From positions 1,364,001 to 1,428,000 of the forward strand of contig JAYJMM010000019.1 of the NCBI GenBank assembly GCA_037349105.1: a stretch of DNA of 64,000 nt. The letters run 5' to 3'. Shown here piece by piece: positions 29,901 to 41,900 of this stretch. A program made the translations under genes and the position numbers. Position 1 is the first letter of the stretch. Each line of letters begins with the position of its first letter. Source of the DNA: Limnomonas spitsbergensis. Taxonomy: Eukaryota > Chlorophyta > Chlorophyceae > Chlamydomonadales. The notes under the pieces were generated by a model, which was not told the origin of the DNA, made no database searches, and saw nothing but the letters and a program-made list of their open reading frames with translations.

Positions 29901-32900
29901 ATTTGAGGAGGAGGAGGAGTCTGATTGTGGAATGGGTGGGCATATGCCCATGGTTGTAGGTATGTTTTCAATTTGTGGTGAAATGACTGGGCCGTGCTGG
30001 GATGGCCTTAGAAGATCCTTGTATGGACAAGGCTGACGGTCAGCGTCTTTATGGACACGCAACCATCCGCACGCGGCTGCAGGTATGAGTTTACCTGGGT
30101 TAAAATTAGGTTGAAGCCTGGCTATAAGGCAGTGCCTGCAAGAGGACGTAGCCATCTGCATCCTACTGTAGGTATGGATAAAGCTCTGGGTTGACATTTG
30201 GTTGAAGGCAGTGCCACCATAAGGGACGCAGCCATTCGCACACGGCTGCAGGTATGAATTACACCACGTTTGAAATTATAGGGGAGTATGATTGCCGAAC
30301 TCGCGGACATCCGTACGCGGCTGCAAGTTTAGAACGGTGCATACCCGCTGGGCCCTGCTGAACGCTCGGCCACGTGGGGCTGGTAGGGAATGACTAGGCT
30401 CAATTCCAGCTAACATGCACAGCTTGGGCCATGGTGCAGCCATGCCATCCTCCTATTTGAGGTGGCAGGAAAATGGAACTTAGTTTTTTGTAAGCAGGGG
30501 GCGAGAGAAGATTGTCTGGCGGGTTTCATCCCTCAACCTGTGGGTATGCATGCCACCAACGTTATACCTCTGGACCACCCCCCCATCAAGTATACATTCG
30601 TCTTTCCACACATAGCTACAGGTGACGTAGGCTGCTGCTTACCTTTCATTCCTGTTGACTCAGGAGCTCAACACGCTGGCCCGGCACGGGAGCAGCGTCA
30701 GCACCCTGACCAGCCTGGACGCCTGCGATTCTGCCAGTGCGGGCCTGTCCCTGTTATCATCGGCCGCTGCCAACGCTGCGACGTCTTCTCCTTTCTCAGG
30801 TGTGTGGAATGCGCGCAGATCAAATACCGGTAGTTTAAATGTACGGGGGCAAGGTCAGTAGCTGACAGCCCGACGTAGCCTTTTCTTTTCTATGGACTTA
30901 ATAAGGGTTTGGTACCAGCCTGGAAGGCTGGTACCGAATAGACACAAGCCTGTCCCTTGAAAACCTGAGAATGAATGGCTGGTAATCTGGTATGTCCACC
31001 TTGGCAATTTGAATGTTTGAACACTGGAAAGTGTGAACACTGCAGTGTGGACAGAGGGATAAGGTTTATACAAGCGTGGCGATTACGTGGCGTCATATTA
31101 TTGTGACGTACCGGTGTCGTCGGACGTGGCTTATAAAAGCGCCTTGAATTTGAGGTTAGTCGATGCAAAATTTCCTGAACCCGTGAATGTTTTCTTTGTC
31201 AACAAGAAGAGTGCTAGTGGTATAGTGGTAGCATAGTTCCCTGCCACGGAACAGACGGGGGTTCGATTCCCCCCTAGCACATTTTAAGCCGCAGGCTGTG
31301 GAACATCGGCACCGAATAATGCTTCTTACCCAGGTGATTCTCCTTCCTGCTGAGGGTGCAGGTTGTATGTGTCTCATGTTGTGTATGCCATTGTCTACCT
31401 TCTAATGCTCAGCTGGTAGCATAAACATTACCGTAGTCACGGACGTGTTTCGTTGTTATGATCGTTGTTCAAGTGTCAACGAATCGTAACGAATTAATCT
31501 TTGCGATGTGTGAAGGGGGAACAAATCATAAGAAGTAAAATCATTCGACACGACGTTCGGCAAGTACGGCAGTACGGCCAGTATGGTGCCGACCAGAGAC
31601 TCTATTACAGCATGTCCTGCAGTGTAAGCCAGCGTGTGTAAGGTTAAACGAACCAAAATGTTGGCGTTCGTAAGGGACAACGAATCAAAACAATGAAAAG
31701 GTCCGCGATAAATTAAAAGGCTTTATTAAGCAACAACGAACTTCGAAAACAGCGAAACCCTCCGAGACTACGGTATGATCTACTGTGGGTGGGCCTGGTG
31801 CAGTAAGCCTTGCTGCCAGGGCGCCTGGCTGTTAGCCGGTCAAGGTTTGTTGTCCCTATGGTCCTCAATTAGTAGCCTGCCAACGAAGGTATTTTGTTCC
31901 CTACAAAGGACGTTGGTGCGTGCTTTGGTTGCACTAGCTCGTGTTTAGGGCACTCACACACCTTGATCAGGCTGTCAGGCATAGATAACAAGGACTGTGT
32001 TCAATTTTGTCATCGCCTAGCCTCTGAACCTCTTGTGTGTATGTGATTTGCTCGTGTGCAATCGTGGTTTGCTTGGCCTCTAAGTGGCTACAGTTTTAAA
32101 CATTGGTTTCGGTAGATGATCCTGTGGTTTAAATTCAGCTTTAATGAGTCTATAATGATGGCAGCCATCTTGCTCATCAAGTGATGTTTCCTATGTGAGT
32201 GCTAGTGGTATAGTGGTAGCATAGTTCCCTGCCACGGAACAGACGGGGGTTCGATTCCCCCCTAGCACAGTTTTTCTAGTAGGACTTCATCGTATTTGCA
32301 GGTTTGAATTTAGTCATTACCTCAAGGGGTTTCCTTCAGACTGCAGAAGATTCTGTTGCCGTTAAGTATTTCTGGTAGAATGGAAGAGGCCTTAAGGGTG
32401 CTGACACACACATAGGATACCCAACTATCGCCTTTTCTTGAACTTTTGGAAATTACATGTGTGTTGCCTAAATTTCGGCGTCTGGGGATATGCACGCAGC
32501 TGTGCCGCATAGGCAGCCCCTTGCTGCTTTGACAGCAACTGAGGCGGAGGCTGGAGTGTGGCTGACATGTAGCTGAGTCACGAGGAAAACTAGCGTTGTG
32601 CATGCGGCCGTGCTGCACGTGCAAGGGGTTCTTTCCCATGCCACTAGTTTGCGGTGGTGGGTTGGCCGCTCGAGAGGAGAGTCACGCTCTTTCCACATAC
32701 TTTCCTGGTTTTTGTTGTGTTCAGTCTGAATTGTCGGCAGCTGTATCATGCACAAGCTGCCAAACAAACAACCCTGGGAGGCTGTTCTATGATGCTGAGC
32801 TTAACTCTCTTGACCCCTAGACATATGCTTCACCCTCCAAAACCCTCGACCTTCACCCTCCAAAACCCTCGACCTTCACCCTCCAAAACCCTCGACCTTC

Positions 32901-35900
32901 ACCCTCCAAAACCCTCGACCTTCACCCTCCAAAACCCTCGACCTTCACCGCCTTCTGCTTGTGGGCAGGTCTGTCTTCATCTCCACCATCGGGCGGATTC
33001 TGCGGGGCCGGCGGATTTTGTGGGTCAGCCGCTGTGCCGTCGCCTGCGGACCCCGGCCGCGGCCACCCCGCCGACCCGGGGATGCTCCAAATCCACGTGC
33101 CTGTTGCGGCGCTTCAGGAGTACGACACGCACGACAGCGCCAAGCTGTACCTGGTGAGTGCAGCCCCAGCCAACCCTTTTGTGTACTTTTGACGTCGAGA
33201 CTGGCTGCGTCCTCATCTGAACTATCGCTGCCTCTGGGATTCTTTTTGACGTTGAAAACCGGCTGCTCAGCTGCACTCACGCCCCCCTCGCCTTGCATTT
33301 TGACAGGCCCAGTCTCAATGAAACCGGGATCCTCTGCTGTAGATTTACTTGCCTTCTCTCATAATTAACGTTGTTGGGGGTTGTGGGATCCATAAATCTA
33401 TTCATGATCGAGTTTCGACGCCAGTTTTTTTTGTCAGGAATTAAGTGTTTTGGTCGATAGCTCGCCTCGAGGGCAGCATTAAAAGCATCGTTCATTCACA
33501 CCTGAGGGAAGGCAAACCAAATCTACGCTATACAATCACGAAATCATACCCTCTTACAATCCCCGGCTGTTATGTTGCCCCCCAAGTAGCTGGATACACC
33601 ATGCCAGCTTGGCATAATTTTCATGTTTGATGGATGGAATTGTATCGTGTCACAAATCTCGGCTGCTGAGCCGTCCCCCCCCTCCCTGTTGACGCTGGGC
33701 ACTCCTGCCCTCCATGAGGAGGGGCTCCGTTTCCATGTGGAGAGGCTGATCAACCTAGTTAAATGCAGAAGTTCATATTTCGCTAATGTATCTTCCGACG
33801 TATATTTCGCTAACGTATCCTCCGACGTATCTTCCGACGTATATTTCGCTAACGTATCTTATCGACTCATTCCCCCCCCACCACACCCGGCGTCTGTTGC
33901 AGTTGGACACTCCTGGTCCTAATGAGGCGGTAGAGGGGGGACTCCGCTTCCAGGTGGAGAGGCTGATCCACCTACCGGTATTTCAAATACAAATGTTCAT
34001 ATTTCGTTCACTTATCTTGGACCCCCCCCCCCCCCCCACACCACCGTCTGTTGCAGTTGGACACTCCTGGTCCCAATGAGGCGGGAGAGGAGGGGCTCCG
34101 CTTCCAGGTGGAGAGGCTACTGAGCGGTGTCGACGCAGCGTTGTATGTGTTGGACTACACCAAGGTCAGTGCAGAGGGTCAAGGTCAAGGGGGCAGGGCG
34201 GGGGGCAGGGCAGGGGATCAAGGGGCAGGGGCAGGACAGGGGCCAGGGGGGGGAGGGGGGGGCAGATGGATATTAGGGAGGCAGGTGGAAAAACTGTTGA
34301 TCAGGTTGAGCGCGGCATTGTATGTGTTGGACTACACCAAGGTGACTTCCGGGGATAAGCGTCAAGGCGGCAGGACAGGGGTCAGGGGGCAGGTCAGGGG
34401 GCAGGGTAGGGGATCAGGGTCAACGAAGCAGGGCGGTCAGGGGGCAGGGCAGGGGGCAGGGGATGGCGGGGGAAGGGTCAGGGCAGGGGGCTAGGTGAAG
34501 GGCAGGGGGGTGGGGGGGGGAGGCAGATGGATATTAGGGGGGGCAGGTGGAAAAACTGTTGATCAGGTTGAGCACAGCTCTCTGTCCATGCAGCTGAAAA
34601 CCGCTGAGGAGGCCGGCTTGTTTGAGGGGAGAACATGCCAGACACCACGCGCATACATATCAGATTTGTGTGACCAAGACTCTTATCATTGCTCCCTGTT
34701 CATGCAGCTGAAAACTGCTGAGGAGGCTGGCATGTTCAGGAGGCTAGCTGACATTAACCCCCAGCTGGTGCGGCGCCTGGCGCAGCGCCTGTTCTTCGTG
34801 GTGAATAAGGTGCGAAAACGCTAGGCACCTCAGCTAGCGGCAGTGTATAGCTAACATTCAGCTGTAACACGCCCAACAGCCTAGGAGGGCCTGGCGCAAT
34901 GTCTGTTCTGAAAGGGGAACAAGATGTGCAAACATCAGGCCAGTTTCATTCAAGGCTGTGTCAACTACAGCTTAGCTGTGCAATGTAGCTGATATTCAGG
35001 CAATAACACGTCCAACAGCCTGGGAGGGCATGGATCAATGCCTGTCCTTTGTTGTCTAGAAGGTGCGTAACGCTAGGCACGACTAAGGTGAAGAAAGTCA
35101 AGGTTGCGTCGGCCACTGAAATTCAGCTGTAAAAGATTCAACAGCCTGGGAGGGTATAGCGCAGCGTCTGATCATCATGATGACCAACTCAAGGTGGGCA
35201 AGCACTGGGAACGCCTCAGTTGAAGAAAGCCGAGGTTGTATCAGCTACTGGCGATGTAGCTGAAATTGAGATGCACTGGAAGCTTTTTACCCAGCAGCCT
35301 GGATGGTCCCAGATCAATGCTCGTTATTCGTCGTCAACAAGGTGCGCGACAGCTAGGAGCTTCTTTTGGTGTGTTGAAGAAAGTGGAGGTTGCTTCAGCT
35401 ACCTGCACCGTAACTGAAAACCAGATATTACACGTCCGATAGCCTAGGAAGGCCTGGCGACTGGTAGTGCCTGTGCTTTGTGGCTAACAAGGCGCTAACA
35501 CAAGCCACGCACGCCAAACTGCATCTGAGGCCGCGTGAGCCAAGAACTGAGCAGCAAAGTAGCTGACATCTAGCTGCAGCATTGCCATCAGCCTGGGCGG
35601 GCCTGGTACATCGCCTGTTGTTCTCGGTTAACAAGGCGCGCCAGGGTTTGGTTCGAGACGAGGCCCGGGAGTACGTGGCCAGCCTAAACCATGAGAACCT
35701 GAACCCTATGAACCTGAACCCTGGTGCATGGCCTGTTGTTCTTGGTTAACAAGGTGCGCCAGGCTTTGGGCCCGGGAGTACGTAGCCAACCTAAACCATG
35801 AGAACCTGACCCCCAAGAACCTTGACCCTGAACCCTAAGATCCTTGACCCTGAACCCTGACTGTAGGTTGATGCCATGTCCACCTCGGAGGGTCTAGGTC

Positions 35901-38900
35901 CGGATGAGACCCGGGTGTACGTGGTTTATCTGAGCCCTAAGATCCTCAACCCTGAACGCTGCCTGCAGGTTGATGCCATGTCCACCTCGGAGGGTCTAGG
36001 TCCGGACGAGACCCGGGAGTATGTGGCCAACTTGGTCACGCAGCAGCTGCACCTGGATGGATTTAGGTTGGATCCGGAGCAGGTGAGAGGGGTTGACCGC
36101 ATCAGGGTTCAGGATAAAGCTTGCCCAGCGCCACCCTGTTTATGCAGCAGCTGCACCTGGACGGGTCCAGGCTGGATCCGGAGCAGGTGAGGGGGCTTGA
36201 GGAGAGGGGTTGAGGATATAATGGAGTTTGTGAAGCTTGCCCAGCCCTGCTGGTGCATCCAGCCCTGCCCTGGTCACAGGACAGCTGGATCTAGGCGGCT
36301 TCAGGCTTCGGGACATTCAGATTCATAGTTAAGCTTGTTAGGGTTCAGGGTGTGGGATATCTCGTGTTTGGGTTAAGGGTTCTGTGACGCCTGCTCGGCT
36401 CTGGGGGTACAGCCAGCCCCGCCCTGTTTATGCAGCAGCTGCACCTGGATGGATTTAGGCTTAAGCCGGAACAGGTGAGAGGGGACGGGGATATCATGGA
36501 GTTTTTTAAGTGTGCCCAGCCCTGCCCCTTCACTAAACCGCTTTCTCACCTCACCTTCCTGCCCCCCGTCACCTCTTGTATCTGGTGGTGCTCATCTCTG
36601 CACGCAACGCCCTACGGTCCCGCCTCGTCCTCACTGGCCGCGCTACTGAGCCTTCATTGGACCGCTTCCTCACTTCACCCTCCTGCCCCCCCATCACCCC
36701 TTACATCAGGTGGTGCTCATCTCTGCACGCAACGCCCTACGGTCCCGCCTCGTCCTCACTGGCCGCGCTACTGAGCCTTCATTGGACCGCTTCCTCACTT
36801 CACCTTCCTGCCCCCCGTCACCCCTTACATCAGGTGGTGCTCATCTCTGCACGCAACGCCCTGCTGTCCCGCCTCGTCCTCACTGGCTGCGCTAACCAGC
36901 CATCCCCTAAACTGCTTCCTCACTTAACCTTCCTGCCCCCCCATCACCCCTTACATCAGGTGGTGCTCATCTCTGCACGCAACGCCCTACGGTCCCGCCT
37001 CGTCCTCACTGGCCGCGCTACTGAGCCTTCATTGGACCGCTTCCTCACTTCACCCTCCTGCCCCCCCATCACCCCTTACATCAGGTGGTGCTCATCTCTG
37101 CACGCAACGCCCTACGGTCCCGCCTCGTCCTCACTGGCCGCGCTACTGAGCCTTCATTGGACCGCTTCCTCACTTCACCCTCCTGCCCCCCCATCACCCC
37201 TTACATCAGGTGGTGCTCATCTCTGCACGCAACGCCCTACGGTCCCGCCTCATCCTCACTGGCCGCGCTACTGAGCCTTCATTGGACCGCTTCCTCACTT
37301 CACCCTCCTGCCCCCCGTCACCCCTTACATCAGGTGGTGCTCATCTCTGCACGCAACGCCCCTGCTGTCCCGCCTCGTCCTCACTGGCTGCGCTAACCAG
37401 CCGTCCCCTAAACTGCTTCCTCACTTAACCTTCCTGCCCCCCCATCACCCCTTACATCAGGTGGTCCTTATCATTGCATGCAACGCCCTGCTGCCCCGCC
37501 TCGTCCTCACTGGCTGCGCTACCGAGCCGTCCCTAAACTGCTTCCTCACTTCACCTTCCTGCCCCCCGTCACCCCTTCCATCAGGTGGTGCTCATCTCTG
37601 CACGCAATGCCCTGCTGTCCCGCCTCGTCCTCACTGGCCGCGCCACCGAGCCTTCATTGGACCGCTTCCTCAACCTCTCGTTCGGGCAGTTTGGAGCGGC
37701 CATGGTCAAGCAGGGCCTTTCGGGGGGGAAGGCGGGTGCTGCGGGCGCCGCAGCAGCAGCGGCGGCCATCGGGAATGAGCAGGTCATGGCTGCGGCCAAC
37801 GCGCTGCTGGGTGACAGCGGCATCATGGATCTGGAGCAGCAGGTATGATGGCATGGATGATCTTGATCTAGATCTATAAGATGTCCCAGATCTATGTCAG
37901 CAGGTCATGGCTGCAGCCATCGCGTTGCTGGGTGACAGTGGTTTCATGGATCTAGAGCAGCAGGTATGATGACATGGCAGATCTTGATGTAGATCTAGAA
38001 GATATTGCAGATCTATATCAGCAGGTTATGGCCACAGCCAATGTGCTGTTGGGTGGCCACGCGACATTTATGGGACGAGCACGCATCAATGAATTTTCTT
38101 GCAATCCCCCCAACCGAGTGGTTATTTCTGCCGTCAAGCATGCGGCGGTCATATGGCAATCCCGTGGCAATCACGCGAAACACACTTTTCCTGCACCCCC
38201 CCCCCAACTTGCCAAGCACGCATTAATCATTTGAAAACTATTTCTTGCCTTCCCCCCTCCAACCACGGGGGCAGAGCGGTGCAGCTGTGCTCCTGCAGCA
38301 ATCACGCGGCAAAAACAAATATTGCTCTTCCACCCCTTGACCCATCTCTGCATCCTGCACCCAGGTGCTTGCCTACCTTTACTCCCATGGCGGCGCGGTG
38401 AAGCTGCTGGCCACTGTGGATGACATCTCCCGTCTACTGCAGGTAGGGCTTAGGATCTCGGGGTACGAGGTTTTGGGGTTAATTACGACCCTGATACCTG
38501 TGCTGTCCATGGCTTGCCACATCACGTCCCATCTACTGCAGGAAGGGCTCGGGGACCTGGGGTATGACGTTATAGGGTTTCTTAATTGAGTTAAAACTGG
38601 TACCTGTGCTGTCCATTGCTTGCCACATCACCTCCCATCCACTGCCGGCATGAGGTTTCAGGTTTCGGTTCATTTTTAACACTGGCTCCTAATTCCCTGA
38701 ATCCAGTAACCTGTGATGTGAGCTGATGGCCACAACAGACAGAAGCTCCCGTCTGCCCCAGGTGGGCCTCTGACTTGAACACGAGACCTTGCCATCCAAA
38801 ATCCCCGAGCCTTGAATGTCTCAGGAGCTGCGCAATGTGTCACCCCTTCAACTCTTCAGAGGCCCTCAAAGCCACAGACCCTGAACTCTTTAGTGACCCG

Positions 38901-41900
38901 TACCCTCTCAGGAGCTGCGCAATGTGTCACCCCTCCAACCCTCCAGAGGCCTCCATAGCATAAAACATGAACTCTCAAGCCGTACCCTCTCTCAGGAGGT
39001 GCGCAACGTGGCCACGCTGTGCCGCGGCTGCCTGCAGCAAGGTGTGGAGGCGCTGGCCCGGAAGTCCACACTTCTGGAGGCCGAGCTGGGCGCGACTCTC
39101 CAGTCCTTTGACACGGTCATGGCTGGGTCTGACCGCGTCGCTGAAGAAGTGACGGATGAGGTGAGTGCTTAATGCAGGAAGATTCAGCTACTCCCAGGGA
39201 CATTCATCTACTTTAAGTGTGATTCAGCTTCTTTCACGGTGGCTCAGCTATTGAAGGCCAATTTTTCCTAGGTGATTCAGCCACACCCAGGGTGATTCAG
39301 CCACACCCAGGGTGATTCAGCCACACCCAGGGTGATTCAGCCACACCCAGGGTGATTCAGCCACACCCAGGGTGATTCAGCCACACCCAGGGTGATTCAG
39401 CCACACCCAGGGTCATTCAGCTACACCCAGGGTCATTCAGCCACACCCAGGGTCATTCAGCCACACCCAGGGTCATTCAGCCACACCCAGGGTCATTCAG
39501 CCACACCCAGGGTCATTCAGCCACACCCAGGGTCATTCAGCCACACCCAGGGTGATTCAGCCACACCCAGGGTGATTCAGCCACACCCAGGGTCATTCAG
39601 CCACACCCAGTGTCATTCAGCCACACCCAGGGTCATTCAGCCACACCCAGGGTGATTCAGCCACACCCAGGGTGATTCAGCCACACCCAGGGTGATTCAG
39701 CCACACCCAGGGTGATTCAGCCACACCCAGGGTGATTCAGCCACACCCAGGGTGATTCAGCCACACCCAGGGTGATTCAGCCACACCCAGGGTGATTCAG
39801 CCACACCCAGGGTCATTCAGCCACACCCAGGGTCATTCTGTTTCTACACATTGCGATTCAGCTGCTTTCACGGTGGTTAAAGTAAGGCGATCTATTGAAG
39901 GCGATTTTCCCTTTTGTTGTTTTCCCTCTTATGTCCATTTCGTGTTCTCCCTGTTTTCCTTACTGGAAAGTTTTTTGTTTCTTTATTTCAAATAAAATAA
40001 AGGTGCTTATTTTTTTATCCCCCCCCCCCCATTTTGCTCCCCTCCGGGTTCAAACATTCTATGACACCCCCGGCTTCTTCTTGCTGCAGGTGCGTGGCCT
40101 GCTGCAGGCCCTGCGCGGCCGCCTGTTCACACAGATCGTCCAGACGCTGGACGAGGGCGGCTTTTACGACGCGGCGACCGCAGAGCGTGGGGATGCCGGC
40201 GGCGGCGGCTCGAGGGGGATCCAGTGGCGGCGCGTGCGCGAGCGCTTTCTCGCCTTCTTCAGCACCACGTCAGCGGTAGCGGCGGGAGGGGGCGGTGACT
40301 GGCAGGCGGTTGAGGGAGGCGGCGGCGGCGGGTTGTATCGTGTGGCTTCGGCGGTGGGTGGCCGCAGGTCTCGGAGCCGAGAGGAGATGGTCGCGCTGCT
40401 GCTGGAGCTGCATGACGATCTGCTGGCTCAGGTGGGTGGGTGGGTGGAGATGACCATGCTGGGTGGGTGGGTGGGTGGAAGCTGTTGCCATGCTGGATGG
40501 AAGGGTGGATATGAAGACCATGCTGGGTGGGTGGGTGGATACTTGGAAATGGTTGTGCTGCTACTGGAGCTCCACAAACATCTGCTGGCATGGGTGATCA
40601 GATCTCGGGTAGTGTGCTTGTTGATAAAGTGTTGGGAATCTGTTTGCTGGTTTAAGTGGGTGGTAGGAAATGATTCCTATGCTGGGTGGGTCGGTAAGTG
40701 GGTGGGTGAGAGAGTAGTTGTACTGCTACTGGAACTACATACCAACTGCTGGTGGTGGTGGTGGTTGGGTGGGTGTGGGTGGGCTAAGGGTTTGGAGTTT
40801 GGGGTTGGGGTGCTGACTGAAGCGGGTAGGTGACATGGGCGCTTTGATGGCTGGACGGCGGAGTGCCTCTGAAACTGAGAATGTAGAACGGTGGACACGT
40901 ATGGAACATTCCCGCTAGTAGATAAACAATACACCCTGAGGGTCAAGGAAGCCACTCATTCGGCTGAAGCATTAGGTCGGATAACCGATTCCTGGAGCCT
41001 GTTCCCTGCCTCTGACTGCCCTGACTGGTCTAGGTCCGAATTGAGGTTTTGGTGTGTTGGGCCGCACCTATAGGCATGTTCCCACCCCATCTCTCTGTTC
41101 TTATGAATGAGCTGGCCCCATTTTGTCCTGCTTCAGGTTCATGCTGAGGTGGGCGAGTTCTGGGCTGTCCTGGAGGCATGCACCAGCACTCGCCACCGTG
41201 AACTGTTGGTCGGCATCAACAAGCATCTAGACGCGCTGTCCAAACAGGTGTGGGGTATGGGGTTTAGGGTTTTAGGGCTCAGGGTTTCAAAGCATGTGTC
41301 AGCATCCGCCAGCGCAAGCTGTTAGTTGGTATCGTAAAGCACATGGACATCTTGTATAGGATGTAAGGTTAAGAGGCGAGGACCAGCACTGGCCACTGTT
41401 GAGCTGTTGGTTGGCATCATTAGTTCATCACAGACCTGGACTCGTTGAAAATATTGGTTCGAGGTTGAGGTTTCAGGTGCAAGCTGTCTAGATAGCCGGT
41501 GGAGGGAGGGGGGGCGGGGCTGGCGGGAGGGGCAAGCTGTCTAGATAGCCGGTGGGGGGAGGGGGGGGGGGCTGGCGGGAGGGGCAAGCTGTCTAGATAG
41601 CCGGTGGGGGGGGGAGGGGGGGGCTGGCGGGAGGGGCAAGCTGTCTAGATAGCCCCGGTGGGGGGGGGGGAGGGGGGGGGCTGGCGGGAGGGGCAAGCTG
41701 TCTAGATAGCCGGTGGGGGGGGGAGGGGGGGGCTGGCGGGAGGGGCAAGCTTTCTAGATAGCCCCGGTGGGGGGGGGGGAGGGGGGGGGCTGGCGGGAGG
41801 GGCAAGCTTTCTAGATAGCCGGTGGGGGGGGGAGGGGGGGGCTGGCGGGAGGGGCAAGCTGTCTAGATAGCCGGTGGGGGGGGGAGGGGGGGGCTGGCGG

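Noticed and set aside
36576..37274. A 232-residue plus-strand frame repeating HATPYGPASSSLAALLSL
   Set aside because: It reads the acceptor echoes out of the exon's frame. The real exon is in another register (VVLISARNAL).
40060..40080. FYDTPGFFLLQ read as another DTPG G3 motif just before exon 40090
   Set aside because: It is upstream of the acceptor at 40089, outside the spliced model, and the true DTPG is at 34060; chance resemblance or a trivial echo.
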